Positions 47,753 to 57,752 of a stretch of DNA of 63,595 nucleotides are shown here, one piece after another; within the stretch, counting starts at the first letter, position 1; every line of letters starts with the position of its first letter. This stretch comes from an uncultured Prevotellaceae bacterium (GTDB lineage: Bacteria; Bacteroidota; Bacteroidia; Bacteroidales; Bacteroidaceae). Position numbers and translations under genes: made by a program. The stretch is from the NCBI GenBank assembly GCA_902761605.1, contig CACWLC010000010.1:1-63595 (forward strand), given 5' to 3'. Under the pieces are notes generated by a model that was given only the letters and a program-made list of their open reading frames with translations, ran no database searches and was not told where the DNA came from.

Positions 47753-50467
47753 ATGGACGACGAAACAAGAGACGACGAGATACTTGAAGAGCAGGGGGTG
47801 GATGCCACTGCCGGTGATGAGAATGGTGGAGAGACGGAGGGGCACTCTGACTATAAACCAGTGAACAGATTCGACGCTGCAGCAGTTCATCATCTGTCAG
47901 GAATGTACCAGAACTGGTTCTTGGATTATGCAAGCTACGTAATCCTGGAACGAGCCGTGCCGAATATCGAAGACGGATTCAAACCAGTACAGCGACGTAT
48001 CATGCACTCCATGAAACGCATGGACGACGGACGATACAATAAGGTGGCTAACATCGTGGGACATACCATGCAGTTCCACCCTCACGGTGATGCATCTATC
48101 GGCGACGCATTGGTACAACTGGGACAGAAAGACCTATTGGTAGACACTCAGGGAAACTGGGGTAACATTCTCACTGGCGACAAGGCAGCAGCACCACGAT
48201 ATATCGAGGCACGACTGTCGAAGTTCGCACTCGACACAGTTTTTAATCCAAAGACCACAGAGTGGCAGCTTAGCTACGACGGAAGAAACAAAGAACCGAT
48301 TTCATTGCCCGTGAAATATCCTCTGTTGCTCGCACAGGGAGCGGAGGGTATCGCTGTAGGCCTTTCATCAAAGATTCTTCCACATAACTTCGTGGAGATA
48401 TGTGATGCAGCAATAAGTTATCTGCACGGACAGGAGTTTCACCTCTATCCAGACTTCCAGACGGGAGGAAGTATCGACGTTGGGAAATATAACGACGGAC
48501 AGCGAGGTGGTGTGCTGAAGGTGCGTGCAAAGATAGAGAAACTGGATCAGAAAACTCTCGTAATCCGTGAACTTCCTTACTCCAAGACTGTTGGTACTCT
48601 TATAGAGAGTATCACGAAAGCAATCGAAAAAGGTAAGATAAAGGCTAAACGGGTTGATGACCTTACTTCTGCACAAGTGGAGATTCAGATCCACCTTATG
48701 CCGGGTGTATCGAGTGATAAGACTCTCGATGCTCTCTATGCTTTTACTGATTGCGAGATAAACATATCACCTAACTGTTGCGTTATCGCAGATCAGAAAC
48801 CACAGTTTCTTACCGTATCTGATGTGCTTATCCATAACGTGGAGCGAACAAAGGACCTTATCCGCCAGGAACTTGAGATTCGCAAGAACGAACTTCTGGA
48901 GCAGTTGCATTTCTACTCACTCGAGAAGATCTTCATTGAGGAACGTATCTATAAGGATAAGAAATTCGAACAGGCTCCTACCATCGATGCAGTATGCGAA
49001 CATATTGACGAACGACTGACGCCTTACTATCCCAGTCTGGTACGTGAGGTAACAAAGGATGATATTCTGAAACTGCTGGAGATAAAGATGCAGCGTATCC
49101 TTAAGTTCAATAAGGACAAAGCAGATGAACTGATGGCACGAATAAAGGCGGAGATAGAGAATATAGACCGTGACCTGGCAAATCTCGTGGAGGTGACAGC
49201 CAGTTGGTTCCAGTTCCTTAAGGATAAATACGGTAAGGATCATCCTCGTCTTACAGAGATACGCAACTTCGACACTATCGAGGCAACAAAGGTGGCGGAG
49301 GCAAATCAGAAACTGTATATCAACCGCACAGACGGATTTATCGGTACTGGCTTGAAGAAAGACGAGTTTGTATGTAACTGCTCGGACATCGACGACATCA
49401 TCATCTTCTACAAGGACGGGAAATATAAGGTTATCCGTGTGGCAGAGAAGGTGTTCGTGGGCAAGAATGTAATGCATCTGTCGGTATTCAAGAAAAACGA
49501 CTCTCGAACGATATATAATGCGGTATATCGTGACGGAAAGAAGGGATGGTGTTTCATCAAACGTTTCAACGTCACAAGCATGACGCGCGACAAGGAATAT
49601 GATCTCACTCAGGGTACACCGGGCTCAAAGGTGATGTACTTCACTGCCAATCCCAATGGTGAGGCAGAGATAATAAAGGTCACACTTGACCCGAATCCGA
49701 AACTGAAGAAGATATTCGCAGAAAAGGACTTCTCCGAGATCATGATCAAAGGACGTGCATCGAAGGGAAATCTTCTGACAAAATTCCCAGTTCATCGTAT
49801 CAGTCTGAAGAGTCATGGCCACTCTACTCTCGGAGGACGTAAGGTGTGGTATGACCCGGATGTGAATCGCCTGAACTACGATGAACACGGACGACTGTTG
49901 GGAGAGTTCTTTGATGAAGACCAGATACTGGTGGTACTCGACAATGGTGATTTCTATCTCACAACATTTGACCTTAACAACCACTTCGAGGAGAACATCC
50001 TCCGCATAGAGAAATACGACGCCAATAAAGTTTGGACGGCTGTATTATGGGATGCTGACAATCAGGGATATCCATATCTGAAGCGATTCCTTATGGACGC
50101 TACGAAAAAGAAACAGAACTGGCTCAGCGAGAACCCGGCATCAAGACTTATCCTGCTTACAGATGTGGTCTATCCGCTCATCAAGGTGACATATGGCGGA
50201 GCAGATGATTTCCGTGGTAGCGAAGAGATTGACGCAGAGCAATTTATTGCTGTGAAAGGTTTTAAGGCCAAAGGAAAACGCATCAGCACTTATCAGATAG
50301 AGAGCATCGAAGAACTGGAGCCTGTACGCTTCCCTGAGCCAACTGAGTCGTCTGAAGATGCTGAGGATCTCGAAACGTCAGATTTTTCTGAGGATCTCGA
50401 TGAATCTGAGCAGTCAAATCACTCAGAAACTAATATAGAATTAAGCCTCTTCGATGATGAGGAATAA
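47753..50467 (+). CDS. parC: DNA topoisomerase IV subunit A (GyrA/ParC family)
   Basis: This type IIA topoisomerase subunit cuts and rejoins DNA during decatenation. The start at 47753 follows the promoter; the open frame begins 20 codons earlier. The 904 residues begin with an acidic stretch (to about 45). The breakage-rejoining domain has KPVQRRIMHSM, GDASIGDALVQLGQ and AAAPRYIEARLSK with catalytic Tyr150. The last 40 residues are Glu/Asp/Ser-rich. Bacteroidetes-type ParC is the best fit; GyrA is less likely because the GyrA box is not seen. Its end overlaps the DUF3316 gene by 14 bases. parE is not in the window. Confidence 0.88.
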   Translation: MDDETRDDEILEEQGVDATAGDENGGETEGHSDYKPVNRFDAAAVHHLSGMYQNWFLDYASYVILERAVPNIEDGFKPVQRRIMHSMKRMDDGRYNKVANIVGHTMQFHPHGDASIGDALVQLGQKDLLVDTQGNWGNILTGDKAAAPRYIEARLSKFALDTVFNPKTTEWQLSYDGRNKEPISLPVKYPLLLAQGAEGIAVGLSSKILPHNFVEICDAAISYLHGQEFHLYPDFQTGGSIDVGKYNDGQRGGVLKVRAKIEKLDQKTLVIRELPYSKTVGTLIESITKAIEKGKIKAKRVDDLTSAQVEIQIHLMPGVSSDKTLDALYAFTDCEINISPNCCVIADQKPQFLTVSDVLIHNVERTKDLIRQELEIRKNELLEQLHFYSLEKIFIEERIYKDKKFEQAPTIDAVCEHIDERLTPYYPSLVREVTKDDILKLLEIKMQRILKFNKDKADELMARIKAEIENIDRDLANLVEVTASWFQFLKDKYGKDHPRLTEIRNFDTIEATKVAEANQKLYINRTDGFIGTGLKKDEFVCNCSDIDDIIIFYKDGKYKVIRVAEKVFVGKNVMHLSVFKKNDSRTIYNAVYRDGKKGWCFIKRFNVTSMTRDKEYDLTQGTPGSKVMYFTANPNGEAEIIKVTLDPNPKLKKIFAEKDFSEIMIKGRASKGNLLTKFPVHRISLKSHGHSTLGGRKVWYDPDVNRLNYDEHGRLLGEFFDEDQILVVLDNGDFYLTTFDLNNHFEENILRIEKYDANKVWTAVLWDADNQGYPYLKRFLMDATKKKQNWLSENPASRLILLTDVVYPLIKVTYGGADDFRGSEEIDAEQFIAVKGFKAKGKRISTYQIESIEELEPVRFPEPTESSEDAEDLETSDFSEDLDESEQSNHSETNIELSLFDDEE

Positions 50468-51257
50468 GACCCTGACATTTCTGATAATGATCGCTGCATC
50501 TGTCTATTCTCAGACAGACTCAACAAAAATACGCACTTCTGCGAACATGATTGGTGTGGGAGGAACAAACATCCTCGACACCTATCTTTCGCAGGAGAAA
50601 TTCTCCGGCATCGGAATAACATATCTGAATATCTCAGAACGACAAAGCAAAGACTTGCGCTGGAGCACCATGCTGCAACAGGAGGTATCACTGTCGTCGA
50701 CAAAAGATCGCAGCAAAAAAAACACAGAACTGGAGGGTAGCTACAGCATATACTGGGGGAAATACTATGGATGGCAGTTAGCGGAGGGACGTCTGAAGCT
50801 ACAGGCTGGCGGACTGTTATACGGAAACCTGGGCTTTATATACAACACAGCAGGATCGAACAATCCTGCGCAGGGGAGACTTTCGGCACAGATTATGCCA
50901 TCAGGTATCGCGACTTACAATTTCCGGTTATGGCAGAAGAGATTCACACTGCGATATGAGATGGATGTCCCACTCGCAGGACTGATGTTCAGCCCGAACT
51001 ATGGACAGTCATACTACGAGATATTCTCTCAAGGCAACTATGACCATAATGTAGTGCCCACAACCTTTATCTCAGCACCGAATTTCCGTCACCAATTTTC
51101 CATAGACTGGAATACCGGACGTACGTGGACACTCCGGATAGGATATCTCGGCAACTACCAACAGGCAGAAGTGAATAACCTCAAATCGCACATCTATGCC
51201 CATCGCTTTATGATAGGTGTAGTCAAGCGAGTGCAAATCCTAAGATACAGGCCATGA
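50454..51257 (+). CDS. DUF3316-type outer-membrane protein
   Basis: This 267-residue protein has a signal peptide (TLTFLIMIAASVYSQT) and barrel-like alternation (WSTMLQQEVSLSS, YSIYWGKYYGWQLAEGRLKLQAGGLLYGNLG). It follows the DUF3316 pattern of Bacteroidetes. It overlaps the parC end by 14 bases and the S41 peptidase start by 4 (ATGA), which indicates coupled translation. The function is unknown. Confidence 0.65.
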   Translation: MMRNKTLTFLIMIAASVYSQTDSTKIRTSANMIGVGGTNILDTYLSQEKFSGIGITYLNISERQSKDLRWSTMLQQEVSLSSTKDRSKKNTELEGSYSIYWGKYYGWQLAEGRLKLQAGGLLYGNLGFIYNTAGSNNPAQGRLSAQIMPSGIATYNFRLWQKRFTLRYEMDVPLAGLMFSPNYGQSYYEIFSQGNYDHNVVPTTFISAPNFRHQFSIDWNTGRTWTLRIGYLGNYQQAEVNNLKSHIYAHRFMIGVVKRVQILRYRP

Positions 51258-52285
51258 GCATCAAAGCCATAAAGAGACATATTATGTGGGCGATACTGAT
51301 TGCTTTCCACTTACCTCTATTCATCTCATGCATAGACGAAGAGCAATACGACAACACACCTCAGGGGAATTTCGAGGCCCTGTGGAAAATCATCGACGAA
51401 CGATATTGTTTCTTTGACTATAAACAGAAGGAATATGGTCTCGACTGGAATGATGTCTATAATAAATATAAGGTACGCGCGAAAGAGGACATCAGCAGAG
51501 ACCAGCTGTTTGAAGTGCTTACAGACATGCTCGCAGAACTACGCGACGGACATGTGAACCTGTCAACAGCTTTCGACTACGGACGATACTGGTCGTGGTT
51601 CGAAGACTACCCAACAAACTTCAGCGATACTCTGCAACACAGATACCTTGGAACAGACTATCGCATTGCCTCAGGATTGTCATATACAATACTCGACGAC
51701 AACATCGGATATGTATATTATGGAAGTTTTATGAGCGGCATCGGTGAAGGTAATCTTGATGAGGTGATGAACTATCTCGCATTATGCAATGGCATGATAC
51801 TCGACATTAGGAATAACGGAGGAGGAAATCTTACGAATGCAGAAAAACTGGCTGCTCGGTTCTGCAATGAAAAGACGCTTGTAGGCTATGAACAGCATAA
51901 GACGGGGAAAGGACATAATGATTTTTCAGAGATGAAAGAACAATATCTCGAGCCATCGAGTAACATAAGATGGCAGAAGGATGTAGTGATTCTGACTAAC
52001 CATCATGTGTTCAGTGCAGCTAATGAGTTCGTAAAATATATGAAGTGCCTGCCTAAAACGAAAATTGTGGGTGACAAGACTGGGGGAGGGGCTGGATTAC
52101 CTTTCTCTAATACTCTGCCCAATGGTTGGATAGTACGGTTCTCAGCTTGTCCTATGTACGACAGAAACCGTCAGAACACAGAGTTTGGCATCGCTCCCGA
52201 CCATTATGTGACACTTAGAGACGATGATTTTGCACGAGGAAAGGATACTTTGATAGAATTTGCGCGTAAACTTTTGGTGGAATAA
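51254..52285 (+). CDS. S41-family peptidase lipoprotein
   Basis: This 343-residue protein carries an SPII signal with lipobox FISC (Cys26 or nearby), so it is probably anchored to a membrane. Its core is a C-terminal-processing-peptidase-like S41 domain: GMILDIRNNGGGNLTNAE, the catalytic Ser in HHVFSAANEFVKYM and Lys in VGDKTGGGAGLP. An N-terminal helical segment with LFEVLTDMLAELRDGHVNL is typical of tricorn-like family members. No PDZ domain is obvious. The substrate is unknown. The tRNA-Leu promoter overlaps its end. Confidence 0.85.
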   Translation: MSIKAIKRHIMWAILIAFHLPLFISCIDEEQYDNTPQGNFEALWKIIDERYCFFDYKQKEYGLDWNDVYNKYKVRAKEDISRDQLFEVLTDMLAELRDGHVNLSTAFDYGRYWSWFEDYPTNFSDTLQHRYLGTDYRIASGLSYTILDDNIGYVYYGSFMSGIGEGNLDEVMNYLALCNGMILDIRNNGGGNLTNAEKLAARFCNEKTLVGYEQHKTGKGHNDFSEMKEQYLEPSSNIRWQKDVVILTNHHVFSAANEFVKYMKCLPKTKIVGDKTGGGAGLPFSNTLPNGWIVRFSACPMYDRNRQNTEFGIAPDHYVTLRDDDFARGKDTLIEFARKLLVE

Positions 52286-52304
52286 AGAAAAATTTGTAAC
52301 TTTG
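52273..52304 (+). promoter_or_regulatory. tRNA-Leu promoter
   Basis: TAACTTTG at 52297-52304 with TTTG at 52273-52276, 20 nt apart; the -33 element is inside the end of the S41 gene. Confidence 0.75.
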
Positions 52305-52336
52305 CACCCGCGTTTACAGAAAGGCAAAAACAAAAG

Positions 52337-52418
52337 GCGCTTGTGGCGGAATTGGTAGACGCGCCAGACTTAGGATCTGGTGGCTCAGGTCGTGTAGGTT
52401 CGAGTCCTATCAGGCGCA
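52337..52418 (+). tRNA. tRNA-Leu (anticodon UAG)
   Basis: Acceptor GCGCUUG pairs with CAGGCGC (one G-U), discriminator A. The D arm contains GGCGGAAUUGGUAGAC, the anticodon loop CUUAGGA sits on CCAGA/UCUGG, a long variable arm follows as expected for tRNA-Leu, and the T loop is GGUUCGAGUCC. CCA is not encoded. Confidence 0.96.
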
Positions 52419-52429
52419 CAAAACACGAA

Positions 52430-52471
52430 AACCCCGAAAATAGTCAAAAAGACATTTTTTCGGGGCTTTTT
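52430..52471 (+). terminator. Terminator after tRNA-Leu
   Basis: CCCCGAAAA pairs with TTTTTTCGGGG, followed by six T. Confidence 0.88.
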
Positions 52472-52535
52472 TATACCCAAATGAAAGGAAATTACCACTT
52501 TTCCACTTCATTTTTAAAAAAAACTTAAAAAAAAC

Positions 52536-52566
52536 TTGGAACTTTCAAAATAATTTCCTAATTTTG
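52536..52566 (+). promoter_or_regulatory. Promoter of the coiled-coil lipoprotein gene
   Basis: TAATTTTG at 52559-52566 with TTG at 52536-52538, 20 nt apart; leader of about 50 nt. Confidence 0.6.
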
Positions 52567-52623
52567 CCTCGATTTATGTGGAATCAACAAACATATATAT
52601 GTCTAATTATAATTAAAAGTTCA

Positions 52624-54351
52624 ATGAAAAAGAAAATTTTTAATGGTATTCTCTTGGTAGCAGCTCTGTTTGCTACTTCGAGCGCATTCGTTTCATGTAA
52701 AGACAACGATGCAGACGAGATCGCAAATGCAAAGATCGCGATTCAGAAGGATCTGAATACTCAGATTGCAGATCTTAAGGCTCAGCTTGATGCTGTCAAG
52801 GCAAGCATTCCTGCTGCCTACAATGACACCGAACTGAGAAACAAGATTTCTGATTTAACAAACAAGATTGCCGCTCTTGAAGTGTTAGTTAAAAGCATTG
52901 ATGCAATTTCAGAAGCTGATGCAAAAGCTCTGATCAGTACTCAGACAAGTGCATTAAAGACAGAAATTGACAGTCAGATCGCAGATATTCAGAATCAGAT
53001 TCTTCTTCTGACTCAGGCACTAGACAAAGTTGTATACTCAATGGTAATTGAGGGAACATACAACCCTATCTTCGGTGCTATTGCAGCTCCTGTTGACGTA
53101 AAGTCTCAGGTTCTTGCAGCTTACATCGGTTCAGACGATATGGCAGAGTTCCATGGTAAGAAAATCAAGAAATTCTATACCGGTGATGCTGGTACAGTTT
53201 ATTTCACTGTTAATCCTAACGACAGAGTTCTTGATGGCAGTTTCTCAATGGTAAATAGCATTGGTGAAACATATAATAATGTTGAACTTTCTGCAGCTAA
53301 GAAGTCAGACAAAGTACTTACTTGGGGCTGGAATCAAACTCGTGCTAACGAGACAGGTCTGTACGAGGTTGACGTAACAGTTAAGGATCCTAAGGATATT
53401 GAGCTTGACTACAAGACAATTGCTAAGGACATTAAGAACATTATCTCTAAGAGAAGTCAGGCTTCTGTTTCAGCTCTCATGAGTGACCTCTATCCTTCAC
53501 TGGTGGGTGGAAAGTATCAGCGCATGGCACTGAAATATGATTGGTCTCTGACTAGCGGAATCTCAACATTAACAGGTTCTTCACGTTCTCCTTACGATCT
53601 TGCTGTTATGGCTGTTAAGCCTCTGTCATACGACTTCGATGTACACATCGACAAGACTCCTGGAATCGATAAGATTTATGAGATTGTCGAAAGGATTTTC
53701 AACAAAATCAATATCGAATTCCCAACATTAGATTTTTCTAATGTAAAATTTGAGATTAAGCCGATTGATGTTGGAAAACGTACTATAGTAGTAGATACTG
53801 AATCTAATGGAATTAAACTGAATTTTACAATCGATGTAAGTGATTTGTTGCAGAACTTCCAGGATGACCAGCTGGCGAACCTCAATGCGAATCTGCAGAA
53901 CAACATCTCAGATATCTTTAAGCAGATTGAAGAGTTCAATAAAGTTGGAGTTTCTTTTGAAAAATCCAAGAATGACATCGCTGGTGAGATTATTAAGTAC
54001 TTGAAGGCATTCGATAGTAAGTTCGTTAATCTCGTTAACAATACAAACCGCGCTCTGCAGCCAACTCTTCTCGTAGTTTCTGGCGGTAAGATTCATCGTC
54101 CAGGTTCTGTTGAGGCAGGTGAGATTATTCTCGTTCCTACATCTTGGACTGCTGAGGTATTTGCTCCTGCATTCATGAAGTATATCAAGGTTGAGAGTGG
54201 TTCTGACGTCGTCTTTGAGGATGTTGTTGATGGAACCGTTAAGGAGATTCCTTTGACAGCTGAGGCTGGCAAGACTTATAAGGTAACTTATGAGGCTATC
54301 GACTTCTTCGGCAAAGTTCGCAAGAATGAGTATACTATCGTTGCGAAGTAA
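52624..54351 (+). CDS. Coiled-coil lipoprotein of unknown function
   Basis: The start at 52624 gives a lipoprotein signal (MKKKIFNGILLVAALFATSS, lipobox FVSC). The open frame extends 20 codons further up across the promoter. Of 575 residues, the first 150 or so after the Cys form a predicted long coiled coil (DLNTQIADLKAQLDAVKAS, ISDLTNKIAALEVLVKSI). The rest is beta-rich and unrecognised. It resembles the coiled-coil lipoproteins common in Prevotella, and is followed 35 bases later by ompA. A role in linking outer membrane and cell wall is plausible from position only. Confidence 0.7.
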   Translation: MKKKIFNGILLVAALFATSSAFVSCKDNDADEIANAKIAIQKDLNTQIADLKAQLDAVKASIPAAYNDTELRNKISDLTNKIAALEVLVKSIDAISEADAKALISTQTSALKTEIDSQIADIQNQILLLTQALDKVVYSMVIEGTYNPIFGAIAAPVDVKSQVLAAYIGSDDMAEFHGKKIKKFYTGDAGTVYFTVNPNDRVLDGSFSMVNSIGETYNNVELSAAKKSDKVLTWGWNQTRANETGLYEVDVTVKDPKDIELDYKTIAKDIKNIISKRSQASVSALMSDLYPSLVGGKYQRMALKYDWSLTSGISTLTGSSRSPYDLAVMAVKPLSYDFDVHIDKTPGIDKIYEIVERIFNKINIEFPTLDFSNVKFEIKPIDVGKRTIVVDTESNGIKLNFTIDVSDLLQNFQDDQLANLNANLQNNISDIFKQIEEFNKVGVSFEKSKNDIAGEIIKYLKAFDSKFVNLVNNTNRALQPTLLVVSGGKIHRPGSVEAGEIILVPTSWTAEVFAPAFMKYIKVESGSDVVFEDVVDGTVKEIPLTAEAGKTYKVTYEAIDFFGKVRKNEYTIVAK

Positions 54352-54386
54352 TTAATATTAGAGAATTCAAAATATAGATTAAGAAT

Positions 54387-55502
54387 ATGAAAATGAAGAA
54401 AACAATATTGTCTTGCCTGCTGGCGCTGGGTTTCCTCTCAGCATCTGCACAGGATCAGCAGCCAAAGACTGAATACGTTTTCAATCCTTACTGGTATGTA
54501 CAGATTCAGCCTCTAGGCATTCAGCATACTCTTGGTGAGGTTGATTTCGGTGATTTGAATTCATACAACATTCAGGCTGCCATTGGTCGCCAGTTCAATC
54601 CTGTTGTAGGTGGTCGCTTCGCTATCAATGCATGGCAGAGCAAGGCTGGTTCTGAGCTCGATGGTCAGAAGTATAAGTGGGATTGGAAGTATGTAGCTCC
54701 TTCAGTTGACGTAACATTCAACCTTTCTAACCTCTTCTGTGGTTTCAACCCTAACCGCGTGTTCAACTTCGGTATCTTCGGTGGTCTCGGTGCTAACATC
54801 GGTTTCAGCAACGACGGTGCTGCTGACGCTCAGAAGCAGATGAACGCACTCTATGGTAACCTCGGCGTTAACTCACTGGAGTATCTCTGGAGCGGTACAA
54901 AGGTTCGTCTCTTCGGACAGGCTGGTATCACTGGTGATTTCAAGATTTCTGACGCTGTTAGCGTAGGTCTTGAACTCAGCGCCAACACTCTGAACGATAA
55001 GTACAACTCTAAGAAAGCTGGTAACTGGGATTGGTATTTTAACGCTCTCGCTGGTGTGAAGATCAACCTTGGTCCTACATACAGCACTCGCGAGATTCCT
55101 GTTCCAGAGCCAGAGATCCGTTATGTTGAGAAGATTGTTGAAAAGGTAGTTGAGGTTCCTGCTAAGTGCCCAGAGGTTGAGCCACTCCGCCGTGACATTT
55201 TCTTCTTGATCAACAAGACAGAGATCCGTCCTGAAGAGGCTCAGAAGGTGAAGGATATCGCCGACTATATGAACGAGCATCCAACAGCAAAGGTTATGGT
55301 TACTGGCTATGCTGATGCTGGCACTGGTAACGATAAGATCAATGACCGCCTCGCAGCAGGACGTGCAGATGCTGTCGTTAAGGCTCTGAAGACTCAGTAC
55401 GGTATCGCAGAGAGCCGTATCTCTTACGACTCTAAGGGTAGCCGCGTTCAGCCATTTGCTGAGAATGATATGAACCGCGTATCTATTTGTATCGCAGAGT
55501 AA
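54387..55502 (+). CDS. OmpA-family outer-membrane protein
   Basis: This 371-residue protein begins with a signal peptide (ILSCLLALGFLSASAQ). An eight-stranded-type barrel occupies about 20-230, followed by a Pro/Glu/Val hinge (VPEPEIRYVEKIVEKVVEVP). The C-terminal OmpA domain (about 265-371) has FLINKTEIRPEEAQKVKDIA, VTGYADAGTGNDKINDRLAAGRAD and the terminal VSICIAE. The Asp and Arg that bind diaminopimelate are in this stretch. It probably ties the outer membrane to peptidoglycan. A terminator lies 25 bases downstream. Confidence 0.92.
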   Translation: MKMKKTILSCLLALGFLSASAQDQQPKTEYVFNPYWYVQIQPLGIQHTLGEVDFGDLNSYNIQAAIGRQFNPVVGGRFAINAWQSKAGSELDGQKYKWDWKYVAPSVDVTFNLSNLFCGFNPNRVFNFGIFGGLGANIGFSNDGAADAQKQMNALYGNLGVNSLEYLWSGTKVRLFGQAGITGDFKISDAVSVGLELSANTLNDKYNSKKAGNWDWYFNALAGVKINLGPTYSTREIPVPEPEIRYVEKIVEKVVEVPAKCPEVEPLRRDIFFLINKTEIRPEEAQKVKDIADYMNEHPTAKVMVTGYADAGTGNDKINDRLAAGRADAVVKALKTQYGIAESRISYDSKGSRVQPFAENDMNRVSICIAE

Positions 55503-55526
55503 TCTTTAGTGTAACTATAAATAACT

Positions 55527-55573
55527 ATCCCGACCTACATCTTTACTAAAAATGTAATGATGAAGGTCGGGAT
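55527..55573 (+). terminator. Terminator after the OmpA gene
   Basis: ATCCCGACCTaCATC pairs with GATGaAGGTCGGGAT around a 17-base loop and is followed by an A/T-rich tail. The T run is weak, so the hairpin could instead stabilise the ompA mRNA. Confidence 0.65.
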
Positions 55574-55588
55574 TATTATAAAAATAAC

Positions 55589-56755
55589 ATGAAAAGAGTT
55601 TCCACAATACTATTTGTTGCCGCTTTAACACTACCTTCGTTTGCACAATTAAACGGAGACGGATTCTACAGAGTTCAGAATGCTCCATCAAAGAGATATG
55701 CAACCATTGTAGATAATAAAGCAGATAAGGAAAAAATTACTAGTACATCAAATGCCGACCTATATGCACTCAATACAAAAAACTTCGAAGATGTCGTATC
55801 AGATCCAGGTTCAATAATTTATATTGAAAAGAGTGGAGATAATGGTTATATACTTAGAGGCCAAGGAATGGACACATATAAACTTTCTGGTCTATATCTC
55901 AAAATCCACTCATCATACGAAGTTGAAGGAGCTTACTACTTATACGGTACAAAAGTCGTTGCAGGAGCACCTATGACTAAATATATAAAGGAAGCATATA
56001 ATAGTGCTTTCAACTTTTATTATATGGCTACAGAAGATAAAAGGAATATTAATAGTTGTAGCTGGAATCTTATCCCTGTAACAGAGTCTGAAAGTCAATA
56101 TTTTGGAGTTAAGCCAGAAATTGAAGTTGGAGGAAAATATTACACAACACTTTATACTTCATTTGCATATCAACTATCAACTGGGATGAAAGCATATTAT
56201 ATTAAACATAATAACGAGGAGATGGCTGAAATGACAGAAATAGAAGGTGGTTTAATACCAGAAGCAACTCCTGTTATTATAGAATGTACATCAAATAAAG
56301 TCGCAGACAACAAGCTGACTCCTCTAAGCTCTACCTCTAAGTCAAATATCCAGAATACGCTTAAAGGTGTATACTTTTGCAATGTCATAAAATGGGCTAT
56401 GGATGATGAAGAAGAAATAGAGCACCCCAATTGGAACACAACAAAGTATGACGCAGCGAAAATGCGAATACTTGGTAATATAAATGGGAAACTTGGATTT
56501 GTTAAGGCAGACAATCTGAAATATCTTCCTGCAAATAAAGCATATCTTCCTGTTCAAGCAAATGCAAGCTCAAACATAGAACTTGTTGATGAAGCAACAT
56601 ATGCAGCAGGCATTGAAGATATTGCTACAAAAGACAATACCTCCTCAAAAGGAATCTACACGCTAACAGGCAGTAAGATAAAAACAGAAAACAAAGAAGG
56701 CCTTCCTGCAGGAGTTTATATCATCAACGGGAAAAAAGCTATAATTAGAAAATAG
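55589..56755 (+). CDS. Secreted protein with sorting-type C-terminal tail
   Basis: This 388-residue protein is unrecognised apart from its ends. The signal peptide is STILFVAALTLPSFAQ. The C-terminus, GIYTLTGSKIK...GVYIINGKKAIIRK, resembles the type IX secretion-like tail also found in the 27978 and 31136 genes. The middle has a module like YYTTLYTSFAYQLSTGMKAYYI, reminiscent of the TFGTFYSPEENL part of the 27978 gene. The sequence is more A/T-rich than its neighbours. It overlaps the convergent gene by 11 bases. Confidence 0.65.
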   Translation: MKRVSTILFVAALTLPSFAQLNGDGFYRVQNAPSKRYATIVDNKADKEKITSTSNADLYALNTKNFEDVVSDPGSIIYIEKSGDNGYILRGQGMDTYKLSGLYLKIHSSYEVEGAYYLYGTKVVAGAPMTKYIKEAYNSAFNFYYMATEDKRNINSCSWNLIPVTESESQYFGVKPEIEVGGKYYTTLYTSFAYQLSTGMKAYYIKHNNEEMAEMTEIEGGLIPEATPVIIECTSNKVADNKLTPLSSTSKSNIQNTLKGVYFCNVIKWAMDDEEEIEHPNWNTTKYDAAKMRILGNINGKLGFVKADNLKYLPANKAYLPVQANASSNIELVDEATYAAGIEDIATKDNTSSKGIYTLTGSKIKTENKEGLPAGVYIINGKKAIIRK

Positions 56756-57728
56756 TCTTTGTAAACCGAACGCTTATTACAGGATATGCTTTAAAACGCT
56801 TAAGAATATCGACATAGTCACCCACCTTGCCACTGATATTGTCTACATCCTTAGCCAAATCAGTGCCATCGTGGGTGATTATACTTGGTGTACCTCCCCA
56901 AAATAGCAACCCACAATCTACTGCGACACGGTATTTGTTGCTATTCTTAAAAAGTCGTCCACCATAACCCAGACCTAAATATGGTTTAAAAGAGTTAACT
57001 TTAACACTTGCCATACACATACTATTCTCATCGGGCTCCATCATATATAAATCACCCTTCGCATGTATCAAGTTTCCGTTGCCATCATATATGTCATGGG
57101 AATAATTACCTATACAAATTGCCATTCGTCCGTAACTAAGAATCTTATCCTCAAAATCAGGGTCTAAGTAATTGCCATCATATATTGGTTCATGACGGGA
57201 TATTTTATTATAAAAATTATTATAGATGCTCACAGCCATAAGTGAAGGCATATCCTCTGTGGCATTAACCGCCTCTGCAATTTGAGAAGATCCAAGATAA
57301 AAACCAGCAGTGATGTAAAAATTCTTATTATTCCTTAAAGGGAAAACATCAACAAGAAACTTAAAGTTATTCATTGTAGGTTTACCTATCATCTCTATCT
57401 GATTATCTACATCAAACCCTGTTACATCCTTTAGCAAACCTGAAAGTCGCTGAAACTTAGAATCAGACTTAGAAGGATCGTCACCTACTTGAACTCCGAA
57501 GTTCATATGATAATGAAATCGAGGAACAAAATCATAACCAGCACGCAACTGCAAATAATTACCAATAGGAGAAGATAGATCAATACCTACACCTGTAGTT
57601 CCAAGAGTTATAGAAGCATCAAGTTTATGAAAGATATTACTACCTTTCACCTGGAATGATTCCTTTTGCTGGGAATAGCCGCTAACAGAGATCAACATTA
57701 AAAATACAATACCCAAAAACTTTCTCAT
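56745..57728 (-). CDS. Predicted outer-membrane beta-barrel protein
   Basis: This 327-residue protein has a signal peptide (FLGIVFLMLISVSGYSQQ). Barrel-like stretches (YLQLRAGYDFVPRFHYHMNFG, FKPYLGLGYGGRLF) and a C-terminal aromatic strand ending VRFTKTIF point to an outer-membrane barrel. Family not recognised. It is the last gene of the minus-strand cluster, 24 bases after a lipoprotein, and its end overlaps a convergent gene by 11 bases. Confidence 0.6.
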   Translation of the reverse strand: MRKFLGIVFLMLISVSGYSQQKESFQVKGSNIFHKLDASITLGTTGVGIDLSSPIGNYLQLRAGYDFVPRFHYHMNFGVQVGDDPSKSDSKFQRLSGLLKDVTGFDVDNQIEMIGKPTMNNFKFLVDVFPLRNNKNFYITAGFYLGSSQIAEAVNATEDMPSLMAVSIYNNFYNKISRHEPIYDGNYLDPDFEDKILSYGRMAICIGNYSHDIYDGNGNLIHAKGDLYMMEPDENSMCMASVKVNSFKPYLGLGYGGRLFKNSNKYRVAVDCGLLFWGGTPSIITHDGTDLAKDVDNISGKVGDYVDILKRFKAYPVISVRFTKTIF

Positions 57729-57752
57729 ATCTAAGACTTATTATAATCGCGC

